DNA of 64,000 bases from CBDBIG01 sp965205845 [NCBI: bacterium] (GTDB lineage Bacteria > SAR324), in the NCBI GenBank assembly GCA_965205845.1, contig CBDBIG010000002.1, positions 434,001-498,000 of the forward strand. The letters are read 5' to 3'. The position numbers and the translations under genes were made by a program. Below are positions 34,905 to 45,051 of the stretch, piece by piece (the first letter of the stretch is position 1; each line of letters starts with the position of its first letter). A model generated the notes under the pieces. The model saw nothing but the letters and a program-made list of their open reading frames with translations. It was not told where the DNA came from and did no database searches.

Positions 34905-36065
34905 ATGACCAAAGCCGTAATTGTAGATGCCGTGCGCACGCCAATGGGGCGCTCAAAAAAGGGTGCCTTGCGCCATGTACGTGCCGAGGCCCTTGGGGCT
35001 CACGTGATTGAAGCCCTTTTGCAACGTAGTCCAAGCCTGGCACCTGCCATGGTGGATGAGGTGATTTGGGGTTGCGCCAACCAAACCTTAGAGCAAGGCT
35101 TTAATGTGGCGCGCATGACCAGCCTTATTGCAGGGCTCCCACCTGAAGTCCCCGCTTACACGGTGAATAGGCTGTGTGCATCCTCTTTGCAAGCCATTAA
35201 CAACGCGGCCATGGCCGTGGCTTGCGGCGATGGCGAGGTGTACATTTGCGGTGGCGTGGAGCACATGGGGCACGTTGCCATTGGCCACGGCGCAGATCCC
35301 TCACCCGCTTACTCTTTGCGCTCGGCCAAAGCAGGTTGGTCGATGGGGCTCACCGCCGAAATGCTGGCCAAGCTGCATCATGTGGCGCGAAGCGAACAAG
35401 ATACCTTTGCGTTGCGCAGCCACCAGCGTGCAGCAGCAGCCCAACAGGCGGGCAGTTTTAACGGGCAGATTATTGCCATGCAGGGCGAAGATACAGACGG
35501 CGTCCCCTTATTGCTTGACTATGACGAGGTGGTGCGTCGCGATGCCACCCTCGAGGCTCTGGGCAGTCTAAAACCTGCGTTTGATCCGCGTGGGAGCGTG
35601 ACCGCGGGCAATTCCTCGGCCATTGCCGATGGTGCCTCGGCGGTGCTGGTGATGCGCCATGAGAAAGCCAAAGAACTGGGGCTCGAACCAATGGCAACCA
35701 TCAAGTCCTTCGGCACAGCAGGGGTTGACCCTAGCATTATGGGATATGGCGCCGCACCCGCTGCCCAGAAAGCACTCAAAAAAGCGGGCATGCATCCACG
35801 CGACCTGCAGGTGGTGGAATTAAACGAGGCCTTTGCGGCCCAAAGCATTCCTGTACTGCGCGACTTGGGGCTGTGGGGGCAGTTGGACGACAAGGTGAAC
35901 CTAAACGGGGGTGCCATCGCTTTGGGGCATCCCTTGGGTTGCTCGGGTGCGCGCATTACCACCAGTTGCCTGCATTTGATGCAGCAGCGCAATGCGCAAA
36001 CGGGCATGGCCTTTATGTGTGTGGGCATGGGCCAGGGCGTAGCCACCGTGTTCGAAAGGCTTTAA
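34905..36065 (+). CDS. fadA: Acetyl-CoA acyltransferase (3-ketoacyl-CoA thiolase)
   Basis: This thiolase cleaves 3-ketoacyl-CoA in fatty acid beta-oxidation, or condenses acetyl-CoA. The 386-residue product starts MTKAVIVDAVRTPMGRSKKG. It has the acyl-accepting cysteine in YTVNRLCASSLQAI (about residue 90), the VELNEAFAAQ motif, the NLNGGAIALGHPLGCSGAR histidine motif and the second cysteine in AFMCVGMGQG. I moved the start to 34905, with GGGAG upstream. No fadB partner is adjacent. Confidence 0.92.
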   Translation: MTKAVIVDAVRTPMGRSKKGALRHVRAEALGAHVIEALLQRSPSLAPAMVDEVIWGCANQTLEQGFNVARMTSLIAGLPPEVPAYTVNRLCASSLQAINNAAMAVACGDGEVYICGGVEHMGHVAIGHGADPSPAYSLRSAKAGWSMGLTAEMLAKLHHVARSEQDTFALRSHQRAAAAQQAGSFNGQIIAMQGEDTDGVPLLLDYDEVVRRDATLEALGSLKPAFDPRGSVTAGNSSAIADGASAVLVMRHEKAKELGLEPMATIKSFGTAGVDPSIMGYGAAPAAQKALKKAGMHPRDLQVVELNEAFAAQSIPVLRDLGLWGQLDDKVNLNGGAIALGHPLGCSGARITTSCLHLMQQRNAQTGMAFMCVGMGQGVATVFERL

Positions 36066-36085
36066 AAAAGACAAAAAGCAAACCC

Positions 36086-36247
36086 TCAAAAATTTTGGGC
36101 TGGACGCTTCTTTTGTAAGTTTTTCTTTACCGTTTCAATAAACCCCTCTTCTAATTGATGGGTGGGTGTGCAAGTTACCTTATATTTTCGGCCGTACCCC
36201 GACACGACAACGGCCAGCGCACACAAACCCAGTAACCATCCCCCCAT
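36086..36247 (-). CDS. Small predicted membrane protein
   Basis: An ATG at 36247 opens 53 codons: MGGWLLGLCALAVVVSGYGR forms one hydrophobic helix, and a short polar tail (CTPTHQLEEGFIETVKKN) follows. The frame lies 81 bases downstream of rpmB on the same strand, so cotranscription is possible. There is no known family, and the call rests only on the sensible topology and absence of any other gene in this gap. Confidence 0.4.
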   Translation of the reverse strand: MGGWLLGLCALAVVVSGYGRKYKVTCTPTHQLEEGFIETVKKNLQKKRPAQNF

Positions 36248-36328
36248 GGCAAAATAACGCCCTGGGCGGGGGGAGGGACGCTAGCTTGCATCATAGTGTT
36301 ACAGGTCACCTCAAAGCCTGCACCTTCG

Positions 36329-36553
36329 TTAAATAAGGCCTGCGTCTTTTAAGGCGCGGTAGGGCCCTTTTTTGTCGAGGGTGCGCAAACCACGCTGCGA
36401 TACCTTAACCTTAACATAGCGCCCCAATTCACTGACCCAGATACGCTTTTTATGCAGGTTTGGCAGTTGCACGTGGCGGGTTTTGTTGTTTGCGTGAGAG
36501 ACGCGGTTCCCAAAAAGGCCGCGCTTGCCTGTAATATCGCACATGCGAGACAT
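36329..36553 (-). CDS. rpmB: 50S ribosomal protein L28
   Basis: This 74-residue protein begins MSRMCDITGKRGLFGNRVSHANNKTRH and continues LPNLHKKRIWVSELGRYVKVKVSQRGLRTLDKKG, the L28 core. It has a single cysteine, so it is the zinc-free type. AAGGAAAG lies about 13 bases before the first ATG, which favours it over the internal ATG three codons later. It is transcribed divergently from gyrA and is not next to rpmG, which sits 34 kb away. Confidence 0.95.
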   Translation of the reverse strand: MSRMCDITGKRGLFGNRVSHANNKTRHVQLPNLHKKRIWVSELGRYVKVKVSQRGLRTLDKKGPYRALKDAGLI

Positions 36554-36888
36554 GGGAGGTAATGCTTTCCTTGTAGAAGGGGAGTACTATGGGGGGTGGT
36601 TGGTAGCAAGTAATGGTGCATTTGGCAAGACACGGGCAGCGACGCTTTTTAACAAAACGCAACCAACCCCAACAAAAGAGCAGCCAACGCACGGGTATTT
36701 GCACCTTTTGACAAAACACAACCCTCACCGTAAACAAAACCCATGGCAAAAGCAAATGGGTTTATAGTCCACAAAATGCATGCTGACCTGTGCTATAGTG
36801 CGCAATTATGCCCATTTTTGTTCCCACACCCAATTCAAATGGGTAAAAGCGAACCAAACTTATACACCAAAAACGGTAAGCCAAAGCC
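36554..36888. promoter_or_regulatory. Divergent promoter region of rpmB and gyrA
   Basis: This 335-base spacer must hold promoters for both genes. A TATAGT at 36794-36799 could be a -10 for gyrA, and a TTGACA at 36708-36713 a -35, but neither has a good partner at normal spacing. No gene is seen. Confidence 0.35.
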
Positions 36889-39354
36889 ATGAGTGAAGAC
36901 AATGAAAAGGGCATCGATCCCATTCAAATAGAAGACGAGATGCGTGTGTCGTATATGGAATACGCGATGAGCGTCATTGTTGGGCGTGCCTTACCCGATG
37001 CCCGTGATGGGCTAAAGCCTGTGCACAGACGGGTGCTGTATGCCATGCACGATCAGGGCAATTTGGGCACGCGCCCTTATCGCAAATCGGCAAGGGTGGT
37101 CGGCGATGTCATTGGTAAGTATCATCCCCATGGCGATACCGCCGTGTACGATGCCACCGTGCGCTTGGCACAAACCTTTTCCATGCGCCACCCCTTGGTG
37201 GATGGGCAGGGCAATTTTGGTTCCATTGATGGCGATTCTCCCGCAGCCATGCGCTACACCGAGGTGCGCATGACCCCCTTGGCTCACGAATTGATGCGCG
37301 ATTTAGACAAAGAGACGGTTGCTTTTCAACCCAATTATGATGACAGCTTGCAAGAACCCTTGGTGCTCCCCACGCGTTTTCCTAATTTATTGGTAAATGG
37401 CGCAACAGGCATCGCAGTGGGCATGGCTTGCAATATTCCGCCCCATAACCTAAGCGAGGTTTTAACCGCTTTTTTGTACTACATTCAAAACCGCCAAAAC
37501 CCCAGCTTAGATGCGATTATGCGCCACTTGCCCGGGCCAGACTTCCCTACAGGGGCAGCGGTCCTAGGGAAACGGGGTATTCGCGAGGCTTATGAAACGG
37601 GGCGGGGTATTTTGACCCTGCGCGCAATCGCTGAGATAGAAAACGATGCAAAGCGCGACCAAGAATCGATTGTGGTGACAGAAATCCCTTACATGGTGAA
37701 CAAGGCCAAGGTTGTGGAGAAAATTGCCGAACTCACTCGCAACAAACGCCTCGAAGGTGTGGCCGACTTACGTGATGAATCTGATCGCAAAGGCATGCGA
37801 GTGGTGATTGAGGTGCGCAAGGGTTTTTCAGCAGATGTGCTGCTCAACAACTTGTACAAGCACACCCAGTTGCAAACCTCTTTTGGGATTATTTTGTTAG
37901 CCGTTTTAGAGGGTCAACCACGCCAACTTTCCTTGTTAGATGCTTTTCGCTGCTTTTTAAATCACCGTGTGGAGGTGATTGAGCACCGCTCGCGCTTTGA
38001 CTTAAAAAAAGCCGCAGTGCGCGCCCACGTACTTGAAGGGTTACGCATTGCTTTGAGCAACCTCGACAAGGTCATTCAAACCATTAAAACCAGTGCTTCA
38101 AGCAGCGATGCGCGGACCTCACTCATGGAATTCTACCCCTTATCCGAGGTTCAAGCACGCGAAATTTTAGACATGCGCTTAGCGCGCTTAACCGCCTTAG
38201 AGCAAAAGAAAATTGACGATGAGTATGCTGTGTTGCAAAAACGCATGGCTGAATTAAAAACCATTTTGGCCGATCCCGAAAAAGTGGTGCAGGTGGTTTA
38301 TGAGGAAACCAAAGAACTCAAGGATAAAAATCAACATGTACGCCGTACCCAGTTGCTGGGAGAGCAAGATGGTCAGTTTCAAACCGAAGATTTGATTGCC
38401 TGTGAGGATATGGTGGTAACCATCTCCCATGCAGGTTTCATTAAGCGCATTTCAACCGATGCTTACCAAGTGCAGCACCGCGGCGGTAAGGGCAAACTTG
38501 CCATGGCCTCGCGCGAGGAAGATTTTGTGGAAAGCATGTTTGTCGCTTCTACCCACGATCATCTGTTGTTTTTTACCTCCCAAGGCAAATGCTACAGCAA
38601 AATGGTCCACGAACTGCCCACGATGGGGCGCACAGCCAAAGGGCGTGCGGTCGTCAATTTGCTGCAATTAGATCAAGACGAAGCCGTGCAAGCTTACGTT
38701 GCGGTAAATGAAGGTTTTGATGACAATCGCCACATTATTATGGCCACTCGAAATGGGGTGGTAAATAAGACCTCGCTCAGTAGTTTTAGCAATGTGCGTA
38801 AAAATGGGGTGCGTGCCATTAACATTGACAATGCCGACACCTTGGTGACGGCGGTCCTCACTGATGGCGAGCAAGATCTCTTTTTTGCCACAGCCCAGGG
38901 TCTATCCTTGCGCTTTCACGAAAACGAAATTCGCTCCATCCAACGCGGTGGTCGCGGGGTAATTGGCATCCGCTTAAACGATGGCGATACGCTGGTGTTT
39001 TTGCAAGCCCTGAGTGAGGAAGGATCGTTGTTAACGATAACCGAAAACGGATATGGAAAAAAATCGAAATTAAGCGATTATCGCGTGGGTAGCCGTGGAA
39101 ACAAGGGAGTGTTTACCATTCGTACCACCAAGCGCAATGGCAAGGTAGTGGGCGTGTTGCAGGTGCAAGATCATGAACAGTTGATGATTATCACCCAGAC
39201 AGGAAAACTGATTCGCATGCGCTTAGATGCCTTGCGTAATATGGGTAGGCTCACCCAGGGAGTGCGCATGATTCACTCCCAAGAGAATGAAAAGGTAACC
39301 AGTATTGCCAAAATTATGGAGGCCGAAAACCTTGACAAAGGAATCCCTATCTAA
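36889..39354 (+). CDS. gyrA: DNA gyrase subunit A
   Basis: GyrA is the cutting and rejoining subunit that supercoils DNA with GyrB. The 821-residue protein has the winged-helix region with [21 protein letters not shown] and the catalytic Tyr in [10 protein letters not shown]. The C-terminal propeller contains a GyrA-box-like QHRGGKG and the repeat QRGGRG. The quinolone region reads [19 protein letters not shown], with Thr where E. coli has Ser83 and with Asp87 kept. gyrB is not in the window. The TPR lipoprotein gene follows. Confidence 0.96.
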   Translation: MSEDNEKGIDPIQIEDEMRVSYMEYAMSVIVGRALPDARDGLKPVHRRVLYAMHDQGNLGTRPYRKSARVVGDVIGKYHPHGDTAVYDATVRLAQTFSMRHPLVDGQGNFGSIDGDSPAAMRYTEVRMTPLAHELMRDLDKETVAFQPNYDDSLQEPLVLPTRFPNLLVNGATGIAVGMACNIPPHNLSEVLTAFLYYIQNRQNPSLDAIMRHLPGPDFPTGAAVLGKRGIREAYETGRGILTLRAIAEIENDAKRDQESIVVTEIPYMVNKAKVVEKIAELTRNKRLEGVADLRDESDRKGMRVVIEVRKGFSADVLLNNLYKHTQLQTSFGIILLAVLEGQPRQLSLLDAFRCFLNHRVEVIEHRSRFDLKKAAVRAHVLEGLRIALSNLDKVIQTIKTSASSSDARTSLMEFYPLSEVQAREILDMRLARLTALEQKKIDDEYAVLQKRMAELKTILADPEKVVQVVYEETKELKDKNQHVRRTQLLGEQDGQFQTEDLIACEDMVVTISHAGFIKRISTDAYQVQHRGGKGKLAMASREEDFVESMFVASTHDHLLFFTSQGKCYSKMVHELPTMGRTAKGRAVVNLLQLDQDEAVQAYVAVNEGFDDNRHIIMATRNGVVNKTSLSSFSNVRKNGVRAINIDNADTLVTAVLTDGEQDLFFATAQGLSLRFHENEIRSIQRGGRGVIGIRLNDGDTLVFLQALSEEGSLLTITENGYGKKSKLSDYRVGSRGNKGVFTIRTTKRNGKVVGVLQVQDHEQLMIITQTGKLIRMRLDALRNMGRLTQGVRMIHSQENEKVTSIAKIMEAENLDKGIPI

Positions 39355-39382
39355 AAAAAATCAGGAAGTTTTTTTGAAAATC

Positions 39383-40255
39383 ATGTGTCGCCCAAACCCA
39401 TGGATACGTAAATCCCACAAGGAAGCTTACAAAGTCGCTTGGCACCTTTTGCGTACGGGAGTGCAAAACGGAGCTTTATGGGGCGCATTGGGAGTGGCAC
39501 TGCTCGGTTTAGGGGCGTGTGAGGACCACGCGGCCCAAAAAATGCGCACAGAAGCGGAACACTTGCTAAGTCAAGGCAGAGCAGCGCAAGCAGCGGAGAA
39601 GTTTTTGGCGACAGCGCACCTTGCCAAAGGTTCTGCTTTGGGGGAAGAAGCACTGTACTGGGCTTCACTAATTACCCATTATTTTTTAAAAAACAATGCC
39701 CAAGCCGAGAAATTGCACCGTCGTCTGATCACCGAAAATCCACAAGGAACCTACGCGCGCGAGGCACGTGTACACTTGGCTGCCCTGTATGAGAAAAAAC
39801 CAAACAGCCTGCATCGTGCCCTCCAACTTTGGCGCAAAGTGTTGCAGCAAACCACCGATGCTGCAGAGATTGAGCGACTAAAGCGCAATATGGCCAATAT
39901 TCATGTGCGCATGCGACACTGGGACGAGGCACGCTATATGTATCGCGACATTTTACGCAGTGCAAGTTCCCCCCAAGTGACGGCAGAAACGGAGTACCTG
40001 GTGGCACACAGTTATTTTTTGCAGGGCAGGACAAAGATAGCCCTTGCCATTATGCAAAAAATAGCCAAAAATCATACTCACTTAGCCGTGGGGGCCCATG
40101 CCAGTTTTTTTGTCGCAGACACGCTCGAAGAGCAAGGCAGAATTCGTGAAGCCATTCAAACTTTTAGACAGGCTAAGGCACAGCACCCACGTAAAGACAT
40201 GGTGGAATATCGCATTCGACGCTTGCAGCTTCGCTTAAAACGCAGCGTGCGCTGA
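39383..40255 (+). CDS. TPR-type outer-membrane lipoprotein (BamD/CpoB-like)
   Basis: The 290-residue product has a hydrophobic segment ending in lipobox LGAC (ALWGALGVALLGLGAC). Tandem helix pairs follow, typical of tetratricopeptide repeats (ARVHLAALYEKKPNSLHRALQLWRKVL; ETEYLVAHSYFLQGRTKIALAIMQKI; FFVADTLEEQGRIREAIQTFRQAK). It is probably periplasmic and anchored to the outer membrane. AGGAAG lies before the ATG at 39383. A GTG at 39461 would give a shorter, more normal signal peptide. It lies between gyrA and parB. Confidence 0.72.
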   Translation: MCRPNPWIRKSHKEAYKVAWHLLRTGVQNGALWGALGVALLGLGACEDHAAQKMRTEAEHLLSQGRAAQAAEKFLATAHLAKGSALGEEALYWASLITHYFLKNNAQAEKLHRRLITENPQGTYAREARVHLAALYEKKPNSLHRALQLWRKVLQQTTDAAEIERLKRNMANIHVRMRHWDEARYMYRDILRSASSPQVTAETEYLVAHSYFLQGRTKIALAIMQKIAKNHTHLAVGAHASFFVADTLEEQGRIREAIQTFRQAKAQHPRKDMVEYRIRRLQLRLKRSVR

Positions 40256-40328
40256 CTCATCTGTGATGATTACCCATATTTTAAGCGTGCATTGGCTGTT
40301 GTGCAACCCTTGTTTACCCCCCCCCCAC

Positions 40329-41222
40329 ATGCCTGCCCATAAAAAAACGACCAACGCGTCTCCTTTTGAAGATGGGCCCTTATTGCAAGTGCCCTTGGGA
40401 AGCATTAGCCTAAACCCCAGTCAGCCACGCAAGCACTTTACACCCCAGGCACTGCAGAACTTGGCCGATTCTTTGCGTGCCCAAGGCATTATTCAACCCT
40501 TGGCAGTGAGACCCCACCCCCACCGTAACCCTGGTTGGGAACTCATTGCGGGAGAGAGGCGCTTGCGGGCCATGCGTCTGCTGGGCTGGCAAAAAGCCCC
40601 TGTGGTGGTACGCAAGGTCGATGACGCCCAACTCGTCGAATTGGCTTTGGTCGAAAATGTGCAACGCGAAGCGTTGACCCCCCTCGAAGAAGCCCATGCC
40701 TACCGCAGTTTGCAGCAGCGCTTTGGCTATACCCAGCAAGCCCTGGCCAAAAAAATTGGCAAAGAGCGCTCGACCATTGCCAACACCTTGCGTTTACTAG
40801 CCTTGCCCCATGCCCTACAGGCGGACTTAAATGCTCAACGCCTCAGCATGGGGCACGCACGTGCCCTGCTTGCGTTACCCCAGATTGAGCAACAGTTGGC
40901 ATTGGGGAAATACGTGGTGGTGCACGGGATTTCGGTGCGCCAAACTGAGCAGTGGGTCCGCAAAATACTGCAAGGCACCAAGCCACCTGTTGCCGTACAA
41001 CACACCAACCCAAAGGCCAACGTACAAGCAAGTACACCACAGCCCCCCTTCAGCACCCAGCAGGCGATGTTACGACACGCCCGCCAGCGCCTTGAAAACC
41101 ACATGAATACCCGCGTGGACATTGAGTGGCCCCAAAAACAAGGGGGAATGGGCAGCATCCAAATTGCGTTTCATGGCCGCGAAGAATTCAATCACCTGTT
41201 TGAAAAACTTCTCAAAACGTAG
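40329..41222 (+). CDS. parB: Chromosome partitioning protein ParB
   Basis: ParB is a CTP-dependent clamp that loads at parS and drives chromosome segregation with ParA. The 297-residue protein has the family boxes PLGSISLNPSQPRKHF, LADSLRAQGIIQPLAVRP, IAGERRLRAMRLLG (the CTP-binding GERR motif), LVENVQREALTPLEEA and a helix-turn-helix (YTQQALAKKIGKERSTIANTLRLL). The frame extends to an ATG at 40263, but those residues are not ParB-like. No parA lies beside it, which is unusual. Confidence 0.93.
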   Translation: MPAHKKTTNASPFEDGPLLQVPLGSISLNPSQPRKHFTPQALQNLADSLRAQGIIQPLAVRPHPHRNPGWELIAGERRLRAMRLLGWQKAPVVVRKVDDAQLVELALVENVQREALTPLEEAHAYRSLQQRFGYTQQALAKKIGKERSTIANTLRLLALPHALQADLNAQRLSMGHARALLALPQIEQQLALGKYVVVHGISVRQTEQWVRKILQGTKPPVAVQHTNPKANVQASTPQPPFSTQQAMLRHARQRLENHMNTRVDIEWPQKQGGMGSIQIAFHGREEFNHLFEKLLKT

Positions 41223-41282
41223 CCCTGGGTTTTTTTGTCAAACAGGTGCTTTTACAAACTCAGGATAGGTCCTCCTTTAATC

Positions 41283-41947
41283 ATGCAAAACACAAACAAA
41301 GTCTGCCTCTATTGGAGAATTCGAATATCTTTATCACCGCACAGCAAATTGCGGAAGAAAGAGAGGGTTTTGGGGCACGTCCCACAATCCAGATTCACTT
41401 TGGTAACCTGCTGGACCTCGCTCTTGCGCACCGCGATCCCTTGGGCTGCCTATGCGGTGGGTAGCCTTCCCTCCGCATTACGCACGGTGTGGAATCGCCT
41501 TGAGGAAAGCGGGGTGGAGGTAACGCTTTTGAGAGCGCGGCCAGCAAACGGGTAGTGAGCAAGGGGTCGATGCCACCCTCCAAATCCATATGCTGCGCAA
41601 TGCCCTCAGATTACAACAAAGACCCAGGCGTTGTGTGCTTGCTCACGGGTGATGGGAAAGGCTTTGCTGATGGGGTTGGCTTTCATGCCGACCTAGAGCG
41701 GATGTACAAAAAGGGCTGGGGTATGGAATTGTTGGCTTGGGAAAAAAGCTGTAACCACAAAATGCGTGACTGGGCAAAAGGAGTGGGTGTATTTGTGCCT
41801 TTGGAAGATTTTTATCAAGAGATTACCTTTCAAAAATCTTCGTTAACGATTACAAAAAAAGGGTCTTTCGAGATACCTGGGCGCAATGCTGCACCCCTTG
41901 AAAAAGTGAACCACTTGCGTGAAAAATGTACAGCCGGAAGACCGTAA
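41283..41947 (+). pseudogene. Frameshifted NYN-domain (LabA/DUF88) gene
   Basis: Pieces in changing frames read MQNTNKVCLY, then NSNIFITAQQIAEEREGFGARPTIQIHFGNLLDLA, LPSALRTVWNRLEESGVEVTLL, ERGQQTGSEQGVDATLQIHMLRNAL, and DYNKDPGVVCLLTGDGKGFADGVGFHADLERMYKKGWGMELLAW. The IDNSN, the K/Q(G)VDxxL and LLTGDGDF-like motifs are those of NYN PIN-like nucleases. At least three frame changes show it is dead. It sits between parB and bactofilin. Confidence 0.65.
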
Positions 41948-42113
41948 ACGCGTGGCTTTCTTGTTTGATGGGACGATGTTTTTTGCAGCTAGGTCGCTAA
42001 AAGTGCTAACGTTTTTGCCAAGCCCTAAAAACATGGTGGATGCGATAGTAGCAGTGCTCCACAAAAATTCTCGACCCACTCCACCCACCCTTTTCCTCGG
42101 ATCCCCTTGCTTT

Positions 42114-42434
42114 ATGTCCGATAAAACCACCAGTTTACTTAGCCAAAGCATTCACTTAAAAGGGCAGCTAAAACTGGCCGGTGGTGTGCGGATTGATGGT
42201 GAACTTGAGGGGGATTTGGTGAGTGAAGGCATCGTGCATGTAGGCGAGCAAGCAGACATTGTGGGCGATATCACGGCGGTGTCAGTGGTTTCAAGCGGAC
42301 GCATTCGAGGCAACATTCACGCAAAAAAAGAAGTGCTGTTGTATGCCCCTGGCAGTTTGGTAGGCAATGTACAAGCAGGAGGATTTTATATTGATGAGGG
42401 TGTACGCTTTGAGGGGATATGCACCCTTTTGTAG
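42114..42434 (+). CDS. Bactofilin family cytoskeletal protein
   Basis: The 106-residue product has the bactofilin beta-helix: IHLKGQLKLAGGVRIDGELEGDLVSEGIVHVGEQADIVGDITAVSVVSSGRIRGNIHAKKEVLLYAPGSLVGNV. Bactofilins polymerise without nucleotide and organise cell shape or polar ParB/parS complexes. I chose the ATG at 42114 (MSDKTTSLL); an open upstream extension to 41919 overlaps the NYN relic. It is 52 bases before selB and follows parB after the relic. Confidence 0.87.
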   Translation: MSDKTTSLLSQSIHLKGQLKLAGGVRIDGELEGDLVSEGIVHVGEQADIVGDITAVSVVSSGRIRGNIHAKKEVLLYAPGSLVGNVQAGGFYIDEGVRFEGICTLL

Positions 42435-42485
42435 TCTCTTAGGAAGGGGCATTCCATTCCAAATTTTACCCCCCAGGCACATTCA

Positions 42486-44429
42486 ATGGGCACGGCCACC
42501 ATGCCAAGCAACATGAACATTCAACAAAGCGTGGTGGTGGGTACCAGCGGACACGTTGACCATGGAAAAACCAGTTTGGTGCGTGCGCTAACGGGTATGG
42601 ATACCGACCGCTTGACAGAAGAAAAACGCCGTGGGATTACCATTGACCTCGGGTTTGCCTATAGCAAAACGCCCCAGGGGGCTGTGCTGGCTTTTGTCGA
42701 CGCTCCAGGGCATGAGCGCTTTGTGCACAACATGCTGGCAGGGGCAGCGGGCATTGACGTGGTGTTATTGGTGGTGGCAGCAGATGAAGGCGTAATGCCC
42801 CAAACGCGTGAACACGTACAAATTTGTCATTTGCTGGGTGCCACACAAGGCTTGGTGGTACTTAGTAAGTGTGACTTGGTCGATAAAGAATGGCTCGCAC
42901 TCAGCCGCGAAGATGTGCACGATGCGCTTTTAGGAACTTTTTTGGAATCGGCACCCGTGTTTGCCGTGTCTACCACCACGGGTGAGGGTCTGCCCGCTTT
43001 GCGGAGTGCTTTAGAAGCCCTGCCCGGACAGCACAAAAAAAGCCATGCCACAACCCCTTTTCGCTTTATTGTCGACCGCTCCTTTGCCATGAAAGGCTTT
43101 GGTACAGTGGTGACGGGGACCACCGTGAGCGGTGTCCTTGGCAAGGGAGACGAGATTTTGCTCTACCCCCAAATGCGCAAGGTGCGCGTGCGATCTATGC
43201 AAAGCCATGGCCAAACCGTGCAGAGCGTTGGGGTGGGCATGCGTGCGGCCCTTAACCTTGCCTCTTTACACAAAAATGAAGTGAGGCGTGGGAATCAACT
43301 GGCCCATGAGCACACACTGTGTGTGAGCACGATGCTTGGGGTAGAATTGCGCTTACTAGCCAGTGCCCACGAATTGGCCATGCGGGCACGTGTGCGCGTA
43401 CATGTGGGTGCGCAAGAGGTGATGGCACGGGTGGTGTTGTTGGAGCGTGAGCGGTTGCTTGCTGGAGAAACCCAGGTAGTGCAGCTCCGTTTAGAACAAC
43501 CCTTGTGTGCGTGCTATGGCGAACACTTTGTGATAAGAAGTTATTCGCCTATGACAACCATTGGGGGGGGGAGAATTCTTGACCCCGCCCCTGGGAAGCT
43601 GCGCAAAGAGCGCGTGCGTATGGTCGAACGCCTGGTGCAGTTGGCAAAAGCCTGTGACGATGAAGAACGCCTCGAACAGGTGGTATGGCTCCGCGGCATT
43701 ACGGGGGTGGAAAAACACGCTCTGGAGGCATTGAGCGGATTGGATTCAAGTGCCCAAAAACGCACTCAAAAAAGGCTGGTACAAGCAGGGGTGCTGCATG
43801 TACTTAGTCAAGGAAGCCAACAAAGTTTGTATCATGCGGATGCCATTTTGCAGCTAAAAACCCTCATTCAACGCCTCATCGCGCGCCATCACCGCGAACA
43901 CCCTGACATGGCAGGTCCCACCCGCCCTGAAATGGCAGGCAAACTAAGCAACGTTCTTGCCTCCCAGCCTTTGGCTGAATTACTACACAGCATGTGTCAC
44001 CAAGGGCAAATTCAAAGCGAGGGCGAAAATTTTGCGCTGCCAGGACACAAGGGTAGGCTGGAGAGCAAAGAGGACGCTTTGCTAACCCAATGCCTCACGC
44101 GACTCGCCCAAGATGGCATCCATGCACCACGCAAGACGGCTTTGCTACAAGCTTGTGGTCTCAGCCCCAAAGATGGGACACGGCTGCTAAATCGCGCTGC
44201 ACACCAAGGGCAGGTGGTGCGTGTGGATGATGAGGCCTATTATGTCGCTGCTGTGCTGGCAGAGATTAAAACGCGCCTGGCAGAACATTTAAAACAGCAC
44301 CAAACCATGGATGTAGCAGCCTTTAAAGCGTTATTGAACATTGGGCGCAAACAAGCGGTGGAACTGCTGGAGTACTTCGATGCACAGCACGTTACCTTAA
44401 GGGTGGGAAACCACCGCATTTTACGCTAG
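42486..44429 (+). CDS. selB: Selenocysteine-specific translation elongation factor
   Basis: SelB delivers selenocysteyl-tRNA to UGA codons with a SECIS hairpin. The 647-residue protein has the GTPase motifs [13 protein letters not shown] (P-loop), DAPGHERF (G3) and SKCDLVD (G4), with [10 protein letters not shown] in switch I. After the beta-barrel domains, winged-helix repeats fill the C-terminal 250 residues ([46 protein letters not shown]), which bind the SECIS. Several in-frame ATGs precede the homology; 42486 is the first. selA, selC and selD are not in the window. Confidence 0.94.
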   Translation: MGTATMPSNMNIQQSVVVGTSGHVDHGKTSLVRALTGMDTDRLTEEKRRGITIDLGFAYSKTPQGAVLAFVDAPGHERFVHNMLAGAAGIDVVLLVVAADEGVMPQTREHVQICHLLGATQGLVVLSKCDLVDKEWLALSREDVHDALLGTFLESAPVFAVSTTTGEGLPALRSALEALPGQHKKSHATTPFRFIVDRSFAMKGFGTVVTGTTVSGVLGKGDEILLYPQMRKVRVRSMQSHGQTVQSVGVGMRAALNLASLHKNEVRRGNQLAHEHTLCVSTMLGVELRLLASAHELAMRARVRVHVGAQEVMARVVLLERERLLAGETQVVQLRLEQPLCACYGEHFVIRSYSPMTTIGGGRILDPAPGKLRKERVRMVERLVQLAKACDDEERLEQVVWLRGITGVEKHALEALSGLDSSAQKRTQKRLVQAGVLHVLSQGSQQSLYHADAILQLKTLIQRLIARHHREHPDMAGPTRPEMAGKLSNVLASQPLAELLHSMCHQGQIQSEGENFALPGHKGRLESKEDALLTQCLTRLAQDGIHAPRKTALLQACGLSPKDGTRLLNRAAHQGQVVRVDDEAYYVAAVLAEIKTRLAEHLKQHQTMDVAAFKALLNIGRKQAVELLEYFDAQHVTLRVGNHRILR

Positions 44430-44622
44430 ACCAACCCTAAAAACCCTCCCAAAGCGGAAGGGTACTTGGAAAGGTTTGGTGGGCAGAAAACACCTGGGTT
44501 TTGTCCATAAAGGGCTTGCAGCAACACGTGTGGAGCCTTGCCGCCGATGATGGCAACCCGTTTTGGTGCATTGTATTCGAGACAGCATGCCCAAAAATGC
44601 GCCCAGTTGAAGGTGCGGTTTT
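44430..44622. other. Unassigned stretch between selB and the RapZ-like gene
   Basis: A minus-strand frame here reads WAHFWACCLEYNAPKRVAIIGGKAPHVLLQALYGQNPGVFCPPN and looks protein-like, but it has no start and overlaps the end of the next gene. It may be a remnant of a lost gene. I cannot assign it. Confidence 0.3.
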
Positions 44623-45051
44623 CTATCTGGTGGGTTGGTGCGCATTGGGATCTGGGATGCGTTCTGGGGTACGGTGGATGTCGAGGTGGCTCAGGGTGGC
44701 AACAAAGCCCCTTTCTTGCATTTGCTGCTGTAGCCAGTGGGCCAAATACACCGAGCGATGCCGCCCTCCTGTACAGCCAAAAGAGACGCTTAATTGCTCA
44801 CGCCCCAGTTGCTGGTAAACGTTGGCTGTATACAAGACAAGGGCTTGGGCGTGTTGCGCAAAAGCATGTACTTCCTGCTTGCTTGCAAAAAACGCGACAA
44901 TCGGTTGCTCGAGGCCATTTAAGAGGCGCAGATCTTGTTGCCAAAAAGGATTGGGCAAGGCACGGCAGTCAAATACAAAACCACAGCCGTGGGTTCCTTG
45001 GGGTGGGGAGCGATGTTTAAAGCCAAAACTATGAATCGAAATGCTTGGCAT
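44623..45051 (-). CDS. Stand-alone RapZ C-terminal domain protein
   Basis: The 142-residue product (MPSISIHSFGFKHRSPPQGTHG) matches the C-terminal RNA-binding half of RapZ/YvcJ: FGFKHRSPP, FVFDCRALPNPFW, LRLLNGLEQP and, near the end, SVSFGCTGGRHRSVYLAHWL. In E. coli that half binds GlmZ/GlmY sRNAs and the phosphosugar GlcN6P, and adapts RNase E. The N-terminal P-loop ATPase half is missing. I start at 45051; an ATG at 45087 is also in frame. No ptsN or hprK neighbour is present. Confidence 0.78.
   Translation of the reverse strand: MPSISIHSFGFKHRSPPQGTHGCGFVFDCRALPNPFWQQDLRLLNGLEQPIVAFFASKQEVHAFAQHAQALVLYTANVYQQLGREQLSVSFGCTGGRHRSVYLAHWLQQQMQERGFVATLSHLDIHRTPERIPDPNAHQPTR

Noticed and set aside
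36554-36888. Confident gyrA promoter
   Set aside because: TATAGT and TTGACA are present but not at compatible spacing, so only a low-confidence regulatory region is reported.
37129-37167. Thr in place of Ser83 in the gyrase quinolone region as a resistance mutation
   Set aside because: Thr at this site occurs naturally in several lineages and Asp87 is kept. Sequence alone gives no reason to call resistance.
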